Assembly: GCA_002294405.1 (NCBI GenBank) | Contig: DBFP01000006.1 | Span: forward strand, 9,700 to 30,886 | Source of the DNA: Anaerolineales bacterium UBA877 | GTDB taxonomy: Bacteria; Chloroflexota; Anaerolineae; Anaerolineales; Villigracilaceae | Direction of reading: 5' to 3' | Length of the DNA stretch: 21,187 nucleotides | Shown: piece after piece, positions 6,979 through 14,900 of the stretch | Position numbering within the stretch: position 1 is the first letter of the stretch | Layout: the number at the start of each line of letters is the position of its first letter | Made by a program: the position numbers and the translations under genes | The notes under the pieces: generated by a model | Told to the model about the DNA's origin: nothing | Databases searched by the model: none | Seen by the model: the letters and a program-made list of their open reading frames with translations, nothing else

Positions 6979-8742
6979 TCAAGGATTGGGAACACCCTGG
7001 TTGTCCAGCATCAGGTCAGATCGCACCCAAAGGATGATTTCCTGGCGTAGGATGGGCATCTGCCGGTAAACAAACCACTTCAACCAGTCTGATGTTTTGG
7101 CATGACTCCAATCCGCTACTTCACTCAGCGGGAGGGCCTCCCCCCGATAATTTGCTGCCAGGTTCAACTTGTCAATGGAGGAAATTACCATTTCAGGGGT
7201 CGCATCGGGGGTCAGGGCATTGACTTCCTGGAGCTGCCAGTCACGAAAGAGCCAGCGGAGCGCGGGAGAGTCAACAGCAACAATCGTCAACGTTAATTGA
7301 CCGTCGTAACCTGTGTTCAGGTTTGATATTTGATTGGCTACCTTCAACAACACATCCACACGACCTGTCCGCGGTTCTGGAGGCCATAGTTCAACGGTAA
7401 GAGGTTCACGCAGTCCCCCCGCACCGGTGCTCATTGCCAGGGTGAACGCGAGCAATGCGAACACGCCAGCCCATACTCCCCCCAGGCGGGCAATCCTTCC
7501 AGACCAACCAGCTCTCACCAAAAAAAGGCTTAAACCGATTAAGAGGATTACCGCAAGCAACACGTAAAGTCGCACGCGGGCTTCATCCAGCCCCAAGTCC
7601 ATGGTGGTGACCTTGGCCAGGTTTAACCAGCCGAATACAAGCAGCGAGTCAACCAGCACCACCACACCCGCCAATCCCCATAGATTGCAGTCTTCAAAAT
7701 TAAGGTGCTGACCCAGTTCCAAGGCTGCCAGTGCCCAAATTGGTAGGAGCGCCCATGATAGGTCACCCGTTTGTTTCCCCGGGTACATGATCGCCAGTAA
7801 TAACCCCATAAACGCCCATACCGTTAAGCTGATTATTATTTTGTTCCTATTACGGATCCCGCGTACTGCACCAGCAATACCAAATCCCAGGGGTAGGATT
7901 TCATAAGCGGGGAGGGCCAATAAAAGTCGCCAGGCCTGTACATCCGACAGAGTCCACCAGCCGCGCAGCGATTCCACGAACGACATGACAAAAGCCGGCA
8001 GTCCTTTTGGAGAAAGGAAAAATAAGCTGCCAATAATAATGATGGTTCCAAATCCGGAAGCAAGCGTTCTTTGATACCCTTGCCACCCGCGTTGCGTAAT
8101 TTTCTCGCTGGATTCTTTGGTTTCGATCTTCTCTCCTGTTTGTGAAGGGATTCGTTTCCTGAATGCCGTGGAAAAAGCCCAGGATAATACCAGCCCTAGG
8201 AGGCCAAACCAAACCGAAGCCCCGGAGAGTGCCGCCAATCCGGCAAAAATACCGGCAGCAGTATTCCGTCCCTCTAGCCACATCACTCCGCTCAGGACAA
8301 GGCATGTGATCGCCAGCATCGGTCCACCCGCCAGGTGCGACATCGCAACCAGTCCGGGGTCGAGCGCCAGGCCAAACGCCAGGATAATCGCAGGGTTTCG
8401 CCCCAAGCGGCTGCGAAGTGACCATGGAACCAGGACAAGGCCGGCTCCTGCCACTGCCGGCCAGAATCGGGCTAGGAAATTCGTCGCCCCAAAAATATAG
8501 AATAGGATGGCAGTCAGGTGAATGTATGCCGGATTGGGATCCAATGCCGGATGAACGCCCTGTGAAACTCTCAAAGCTTGCAATGCCCAGCCTGCTTCGA
8601 AATTGGAAAGGGGAAGCGAGCCGAGGTGGAGAAAGCGTAAACCGACTGCAATTGTGAGAGCGATGGCGTAGAATGCATGTTCAAGAGTGGGGTGAAAATT
8701 TTTCATTGGCATTATTTTAGCACGTAGTCGCGGTTTACCCAT
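6979..8742 (-). CDS. GT-C type (GT39-like) membrane protein
   Basis: 587-aa polytopic membrane protein. The N-terminal third matches the dolichyl-phosphate-mannose mannosyltransferase (GT39/GT-C) pattern: first membrane helix, a short loop with LPLSNFEAGWALQALRVSQG, then YIHLTAILFYIFGATNFLARFWPAVAGAGLVLVPW. The acidic residue expected in the first extracytosolic loop is Glu49. The DE pair of typical GT39 and TIGR03663 proteins is reduced to a single Glu (FEA), so activity is uncertain. Many hydrophobic helices follow, then a C-terminal extracytosolic domain (about 455-587). It sits seven bases after the DUF2298 gene and just before cmk. Families like TIGR03663 are known to sit beside Chlor_Arch_YYY proteins, which fits. 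Expected substrate would be a polyprenyl-linked sugar. ATGs at 8712 and 8706 are alternative starts. Confidence 0.75.
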   Translation of the reverse strand: MGKPRLRAKIMPMKNFHPTLEHAFYAIALTIAVGLRFLHLGSLPLSNFEAGWALQALRVSQGVHPALDPNPAYIHLTAILFYIFGATNFLARFWPAVAGAGLVLVPWSLRSRLGRNPAIILAFGLALDPGLVAMSHLAGGPMLAITCLVLSGVMWLEGRNTAAGIFAGLAALSGASVWFGLLGLVLSWAFSTAFRKRIPSQTGEKIETKESSEKITQRGWQGYQRTLASGFGTIIIIGSLFFLSPKGLPAFVMSFVESLRGWWTLSDVQAWRLLLALPAYEILPLGFGIAGAVRGIRNRNKIIISLTVWAFMGLLLAIMYPGKQTGDLSWALLPIWALAALELGQHLNFEDCNLWGLAGVVVLVDSLLVFGWLNLAKVTTMDLGLDEARVRLYVLLAVILLIGLSLFLVRAGWSGRIARLGGVWAGVFALLAFTLAMSTGAGGLREPLTVELWPPEPRTGRVDVLLKVANQISNLNTGYDGQLTLTIVAVDSPALRWLFRDWQLQEVNALTPDATPEMVISSIDKLNLAANYRGEALPLSEVADWSHAKTSDWLKWFVYRQMPILRQEIILWVRSDLMLDNQGVPNP

Positions 8743-8749
8743 GCTCCGT

Positions 8750-11293
8750 TCATGGAACTTCGAAAATTTTCACCTGACCCTGCTGATATACGGTCGTTAG
8801 GTATTGCTGAAATTTGGTTTCATTTAGGTGATACGTAATCCGCTCCAGCGAACCGACAAACACATAGCGGATCCCATATTGCAATAAGATGCTCCTGGCT
8901 TCATCCCACTTGTTTGTTTCATACAGGTGTCGAATATCATCCTGGCGCGTTCCCTGCAGGTCATAATTTCCCCGCCATTGACCTTCATGCATCGGCCACC
9001 CCAGAATGGTGGGCAATCCACTATATATGGAAATATGAGCCCAGTCAGTGTAACTGGCGTCTATCTTGGTCGCTTCTACGATAATGCCATAAGGAGCGCT
9101 GCGAAGCCATGCTGCGGCAGCCATATCATCCGGATATTGGCGGATGAAGAAGGCGCCCCCATCAAGGGTCCAAACTTGAGACGCTTTTATCCAGGCTGAT
9201 GTATCACCAGTCTTGCGGGCTTCCTTCAACGCTTGATTGAATGCCGGAACCTGGAAATTATTGGTCTTGGTGACCAAGCCAAGCAGAGGGTAGATCACCG
9301 CCAGGGATAGGACCACAAACAGACTGACCCGGTAGACCCATTTCCAGGTCCCGCGTATATGATGAAGCATTATTGCCACACCAAACGCGGCTGCCACACT
9401 CCATAACAACCATGCCTGGTAATAGAATTTGAAAATGGTATTCATGCGGTTGGTGAACTGATCGCGCAGATATATAAATTCAGGAGCCAGGACAAGCAAT
9501 CCTCCAAGCAGTATTAGGAACAGGATAAATAATCGCGGACCATGATTCAAAGTTTGTTCACCCTTATCAATATTGATCCTGGTTTCCTGTCCCTCCCCTC
9601 CCCTTTTTATGAGAAATGCCAGGGCAGCTCCAAGAAGCAGCAGGAGGGTTAATATGCTACCGATAAATGATAAACGACGATTAAACGCAGCAGAGAAATA
9701 GAGCACCGCGTTTATAAACCCTTCACTGGCAAGGTAATTTGCAACGAAATCAGGCATCCTGAATTTTGCGACTAATGCCAGCGCCCACGAGAATATCCAT
9801 AACAATCCAACCAGAATTGCAGCCAGCCCAAATCCGCGCCTCCAATTGGCAGTGAGTTTTTCAACACGCCAAAGATAGAATAAGTAAGCAAAGATTGGAA
9901 GGAACAAGGGACCAAACATCATCCAAAGGTGTGCTGCGCGAGTCGGGTTTTCCAGGTTTGGAAGGATGCCGCCTGCCTGGGAGGAAAAACCCGTATAGAA
10001 CGGAACATAAAGCAATATTGATAGCAAACCAAGTGGCACGCCCAGGGTAAAAAAATCTTTTACCCGTTTCCAGGTCCATCCTGACTCCACCGTCCGGAAA
10101 AGGACAAAGGCACCGACGAGCAGGGCAAAGCCAAAAAGGATGTCCCATGTATTCAGGAACGCCAGCCCTCCTAAGACCAATGCACCAAAGAACAAGCCCA
10201 TGGGAGTTACTGCCAGCCGGTAAAGGCCCAGGTTCGTTTCCCCTTTCCAGCCTCCCAGGAAAAGGTTGAGCGACACGCCAATAGCCAGCAATCCAAATGG
10301 CATTGCCAAAACGTGAGGGTGAAGGTCACCCAGCAGGTAAGAAAAGAAGGGGAATTCATCAATGATCTCATTCCACTGATGAGCCAGGTTGTATTCCGTG
10401 ATGACCCGGGAAGCGCGCCACCACCAGTAATATCTTTCCGGCATCCAACCAAGAGGTAAAGTGGGTGCATCCCTCAAATTCTGCAGGTCCAACCAATTCC
10501 AAAAAGCCGAAGTGGCCGTTCCATCGGCGTTGAATTTCCAGAAAAATCCCAGTCTGTGAAGGACCTCGAAAAAACCTTCGAAGTTGGAAACGATCAGCAG
10601 GAAGAAAGGGCCAAGAAATGGTAAACCAGTTAACGAGTAGTGATTTGCAGGTGATGGGTGATTTTTCCTCCAGGTAGACAGAAGATTATAAATTACTCCA
10701 TAAGCCCCAACTGCGCTCAATGCAAACACCAGCGAGAGCATCATGTTGAAAGCCACGCTTCCCAGCGTCCCGGTCGTTTTGGCAAACATGGCTGTCATTA
10801 CATAACCAAAGTAATAATATGATATGGCATAACCCGAAAGCCAGGGATCATGCGGCGGGAATGTCGGTGATCTCAGGATGGCATTGATAAAGGCTAATTC
10901 CATCGGTTTCTCGGTGCCGACAATCTCCGGGTTTCCCGCACGGATAAAAACCAGGAAAATAAATGCAAGGAAAAATAGGATTTCCACATTGGTAACTAAA
11001 CGCACATTGGATCGAATCCATTCCACCAAAGACTTGCGCATCTCTTTTTGTTTTATTCCAAACCCTGAAATTCCCGCCAAAATAACCAACCCAAGAATTA
11101 ACCCGCCGCTGTCATTCTGAGCCATCCCCAGGGAGGTCATCATCCAAAAGACGTACGCCCAAATCAGTAATCCAAATGTGCGTGCCAGGCTGAATCCACG
11201 GTCAGCAAGTGCTGGAAATAATCGGAAAGCCAGGGGGAAGGTAACCCAGCCCAAGGCGGAAATAAGCAAGTACCAAGCCAGGAAAGTTAGCAT
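8750..11293 (-). CDS. Chlor_Arch_YYY / DUF2298 membrane protein
   Basis: 847-aa, highly hydrophobic membrane protein of the DUF2298 (TIGR03662, Chlor_Arch_YYY) family, whose function is unknown. The hallmark YYYxG motif is at residues 159-163 (DPWLSGYAISYYYFGY). Other blocks shared with the fusion protein at 11907-16922 are the N-terminal DRGFSLARTFGLLIWA, EFPFFSYLLGDLHPH (313-327), MNTIFKFYYQAWLLW, and a C-terminal extracytosolic region with IVEATK...SIYSGLPTILGW. It is a single-module member. The start ATG at 11293 lacks an obvious ribosome-binding site but opens directly into the conserved first helix. It is the first gene of a unit behind a candidate promoter (11406-11433). A GT-C-like membrane enzyme role in glycan or lipid-linked sugar metabolism is inferred from context. 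Confidence 0.85.
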   Translation of the reverse strand: MLTFLAWYLLISALGWVTFPLAFRLFPALADRGFSLARTFGLLIWAYVFWMMTSLGMAQNDSGGLILGLVILAGISGFGIKQKEMRKSLVEWIRSNVRLVTNVEILFFLAFIFLVFIRAGNPEIVGTEKPMELAFINAILRSPTFPPHDPWLSGYAISYYYFGYVMTAMFAKTTGTLGSVAFNMMLSLVFALSAVGAYGVIYNLLSTWRKNHPSPANHYSLTGLPFLGPFFLLIVSNFEGFFEVLHRLGFFWKFNADGTATSAFWNWLDLQNLRDAPTLPLGWMPERYYWWWRASRVITEYNLAHQWNEIIDEFPFFSYLLGDLHPHVLAMPFGLLAIGVSLNLFLGGWKGETNLGLYRLAVTPMGLFFGALVLGGLAFLNTWDILFGFALLVGAFVLFRTVESGWTWKRVKDFFTLGVPLGLLSILLYVPFYTGFSSQAGGILPNLENPTRAAHLWMMFGPLFLPIFAYLFYLWRVEKLTANWRRGFGLAAILVGLLWIFSWALALVAKFRMPDFVANYLASEGFINAVLYFSAAFNRRLSFIGSILTLLLLLGAALAFLIKRGGEGQETRINIDKGEQTLNHGPRLFILFLILLGGLLVLAPEFIYLRDQFTNRMNTIFKFYYQAWLLWSVAAAFGVAIMLHHIRGTWKWVYRVSLFVVLSLAVIYPLLGLVTKTNNFQVPAFNQALKEARKTGDTSAWIKASQVWTLDGGAFFIRQYPDDMAAAAWLRSAPYGIIVEATKIDASYTDWAHISIYSGLPTILGWPMHEGQWRGNYDLQGTRQDDIRHLYETNKWDEARSILLQYGIRYVFVGSLERITYHLNETKFQQYLTTVYQQGQVKIFEVP

Positions 11294-11340
11294 GGAGTTC
11301 TGAAATCAAAGGCAAAAATCGGGCAGGCAATCATTTAATT

Positions 11341-11532
11341 ATCCATCATTAATGAACGCACCTTTATGAATGGGGGTGATGGATTACCGACTGAATCTTA
11401 CCGCCATTATCTCTTAATCGTTTGAGAGTGCAACCCTTTGATGGATGTGAAAATTGGTCATGGTCCGGAACACAACTCTCGTATGGTCCGAATATATCGA
11501 ATTGGCCGCATAACAAAGGCTGATCATCCATC
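11341..11532. repeat. Cluster of TGATGGAT-type octamers
   Basis: Three exact TGATGGAT copies lie at 11341-11348 (minus), 11377-11384 (plus) and 11439-11446 (plus), with a seven-of-eight match at 11525-11532 or its core 11526-11532 (minus, CGATGGAT). They flank the candidate promoter of the DUF2298 gene: one just upstream of the -35 and two in the leader. They may be sites for a regulator. The rest of the 11294-11562 gap holds a pair of ATGGTCCG direct repeats (11460-11467 and 11483-11490) and no gene I can support. Confidence 0.35.
11406..11433 (-). promoter_or_regulatory. Candidate promoter of the DUF2298-cmk-plsC unit
   Basis: The minus strand reads TTGCAC, a 16-base spacer, then GATAAT, giving a predicted start near 11399 and a leader of about 105 bases. 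Both hexamers deviate from consensus and the spacer is one base short, so this is moderate evidence. The 269-bp gap after tightly packed genes also suggests a new transcription unit. Confidence 0.4.
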
Positions 11533-11562
11533 GTTGATTGGGCATATCAGAAGCTTGTTGCA

Positions 11563-11910
11563 TTACAGTCCCGATGGAATGATGAACAAGCCATCCATGC
11601 CTTTTTTAAAATTATAAACTTGCACAATGGATTCGAGGTTTAGAGATCCATATATGTGAGGAAACATCTCATCCGCTTTATCGGCTCCTGCTTCCCACAA
11701 GAGAACAGGCTTGACCAATGAAGGGTCTATTTTTAGGATTATCAGGTTGTCTTGCTTGTAATAATATTTATTGGCTACGCGCAGTAATTGATCTGCCTTG
11801 GAACAGTGTATGAAACCTTCACTCACCATCGAATCAGAAGAATAACTCCCTCGCTTCTGCGCTGTGGACCAGGAACTCCGCGAGGTGATGTGATAAATAA
11901 AATCTGTCAC
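11563..11910 (-). CDS. DUF952 family protein
   Basis: 115-aa soluble protein of the DUF952 family, function unknown. The family hallmarks are visible: an N-terminal FIYHITSRSSW, SEGFIHCS (residues 30-37), and FPHIYGSLNLESI (83-95). To my recollection, solved DUF952 structures show an ADP-ribosyltransferase-like fold, but no activity is established. Its GTG start overlaps the stop of the 1671-aa glycosyltransferase/DUF2298 gene as GTGA, so it is probably translated by re-initiation and expressed with it. It is the last gene of the upstream glycosylation block. The cytosolic location contrasts with the membrane proteins around it. Confidence 0.85.
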   Translation of the reverse strand: MTDFIYHITSRSSWSTAQKRGSYSSDSMVSEGFIHCSKADQLLRVANKYYYKQDNLIILKIDPSLVKPVLLWEAGADKADEMFPHIYGSLNLESIVQVYNFKKGMDGLFIIPSGL

Positions 11911-14900
11911 CGGGTGCCCTTACCCATTTCAGGGACATCGTAGATTACTGTTTGTTTATCGCGATATACCTCATGCCAGAAAATGTTGTTATTCGCCTCG
12001 AACTTGAGCAACCCATTCTCAACTCCGGGGGGAACAGATCCACCCGGGTTCCCGGGAGTGTATTTGGCTATCTCCAATTGTCCCACTATAATGTATCTAA
12101 CTTTATACTTCCTTAGAAAATCTCGCGCAGCAGTCACGTCCGTCGTCGCGTAAAAATTGTCCACTTCCTTTCCTCGAGCGATCACCTTGGTTGAATCGAG
12201 GACACGTTGCTGTACCTGGTGCCATTCCCACCCTACCACGTCTGGCAAGCCCGTATAAATCGAGAAGCGTTGATGCCATCTGTACTGGACTCCTGCTGAT
12301 GCTGCTTCCACGATAATTGGTGATCCCTGCACATTATCTTGCATCCAGATGATGGCGCGATAATCTTCTCTTAAATCCATATCCATACCGTAATCTGCAT
12401 ACATGGCGTAATTCATATACATCATGCTGTCGAGGGTGTGAGGCGCGGAAGAAGTCATCCGATCACCAATTTTGTCTGCACCTCCGATCAGCAAGACCAA
12501 GGATGCACCAACGGTGAGGGTGATCGCGCTCACCTGCCAGGCTGTTCGCCACCCTGGCAGCCATTTGCGGAATTCAGACACCAGCCAACCAAAAGCGGCT
12601 GCGGCGGAAATCCCAAGTAAAATCCAGCTCTGGACGCCAAATTTGAAAACCGTGTTAAATCTTCCGATGTCACCGGCAACGACAATCAATTCAACCATCA
12701 TCGTCAGCAACAACCCAGTACCAACCATGAACAAAACTAGTCGTTTCAAGTCGGAAATTCCGGGTCGAAATATAAGGAGTGCCGCCCAAATTGCCAGCGG
12801 AAGTGCCAGCCAAAGTATGGAAACCCCTTTCCAAGGAACGTTTTGGGATGAACTCATTACCCAGGCTTGCTGAAGGATCAACGCCATGAGAATGATCACC
12901 AACGCGGTTACAATCAAATCCCGGTATGGACGCAGTTTCCCCAGTGCAGAGACGGGAGTTGTAGCCAGCCACTGGCGCGTTTCCCAGGTCATCCACGAGA
13001 CGATGAAAAACAGGAAAACTCCCCATTGGGTTAAATAGGTGGAAATTGGGGTACGCGCACCTTTCCAGGATTGAATTGAAGTGTAAGCCTGGCTAAACCA
13101 GTGGGAAAATGGCTGATACATTAATATTGAAAGTGCCGCCAGGGCTGCCAGCGCACCTCCGGTTAACAAAAGTCGTTTTCCCCACCCCGGTATGGGAATT
13201 CGCAGGTTTTCCGTGTTACTGTAACGCCAAACCGTATATACCAGGACAATCGCCCCGAGGGTAAAGTAGGTATAGAAATCCCAGGTGTTTGTTGGTTTTA
13301 ACGACCCGATGATCAATCCCCCCAGGAAATACCCAATTACCGCGTTGCCCGGGCTGCTCCACCTGGCTTTCGAAACGAGGATGGAAAGAGCCCAGGAGAT
13401 TACCAGCACGGTCAGCATGAGCGCGATCATATGTGCATGCAGATCTGAATATATAAAGGTGAACACAGGAAATTCATAGAACTCGCTATAAGCAGGAGGG
13501 AAAATCCTGCTGGAGAACCAATACCAGTCGCCGCGTCCAAAGGGCAGGCGCATACCCCCCAGTACCATGAAGATTCCTTTGAGGGTCCACCAGATGCGCT
13601 GGATGAGGTTCGCCTTATCGATCACGCCTCCGGGGGCTGCCACTCGCTGGAAACCCTGGTACAACATGTGAATCACTCCCAGGTTTCCGAGCAAAACCAT
13701 CGCAGATGAAGCTGAGATGCCCGAGATGAATTTTGTGCCGAACAACCGCGCTCGAGGTTTCTCCTCTTCTCCGGGCTTTGCATTTCTGATTTCATGCAAA
13801 ATATTCCAGCCCACTGAAAAGGCACTCACTGCCAGGCAGGCAAAAAGTGTGGGCAGCAGTAAATTGTATGCAACGGAGGGAACGATGCCAAGCAGTTTGA
13901 CAGGTGTGCCAACGATCACATAGCCATAGTAATAATAATTAATGTATCCACCCGCGAACCACGGATCATAAGGTGGAAAACTTGTGCTTTTCAAGACAGC
14001 GTTGAAATAGGCGAAGTCCATTGGCCGTTCACCCCCCTTGGATGAATGCCAAAGATCGGGGTTCCCAATTCTGATAAATAAATCAATCAGGAAGAATGAC
14101 AGGAAAACAACTTCGACCATCAAAAAATATTTTTTACGTTCTCGAAACTCCTGCAGTAATTCAAAACGCTGTCGCCAGGCTTGCCACAAACCTGCCACAA
14201 TAATTATCGCCAGGGATAAGCCGATGGTCAGCTTGGTGTAAGAGAGGCCGACCGAACCGGCCATCCATGCCAACCATGCCCAGAGCAGGAGCCCGATGAT
14301 CCGGGATAGTGGGTAGCCACGGTCCTCCAGACCGGGAAAAGCAGCGCGCACCAATGGGTAACACACCAGCCCGAGAGCGAAGATGACCAGGTACCAAATC
14401 AGCAGGCCTAAGACTGGATGGCGATTATAGAGGGCATCCCGCTTGAAAAGATCAGACCACGTCCCCCCTTTCTGCTGGGCTGCCAATTGATCAGTAGGCA
14501 GCAGTAAACTCTTGTATGTGTCAGCCTGACCAGGTGTCAGGTGGATGGCTTGGCTGTAATCTATTTTCCCGAGAACCGCTTGAACATTGGACTGGCTGTA
14601 ATTGGAGTTCTTTTTAAAGATCAATACTTTGGGATGATCGTAAAAAGTGAATGCTTCTTCAGCTGACTGGTCGTTAATCACAAGCGGACCAATACTTGGA
14701 TATGATTCAAAAGTGGCCACCAGATCAAAACCCAGCGCACCCTGGAACATGCCTTTTTTCGCCACCCGGTAACACCAAATAATGTTCTTTTCAGGTGGGC
14801 AACCAATCAACTGGCGGTAGTATTCAGTTGTCAAAGGATATCGTTCAGGCAGGCGGGTTATTTGTGCATATTGGTGGTTGGTTGGAATAAAGATGTAGTC

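Noticed and set aside
11441..11617. 58-codon open frame on the plus strand in the intergenic gap
   Set aside because: No ribosome-binding site, no recognised homology, and its end runs antisense into the DUF952 gene; it could not be supported as a gene.
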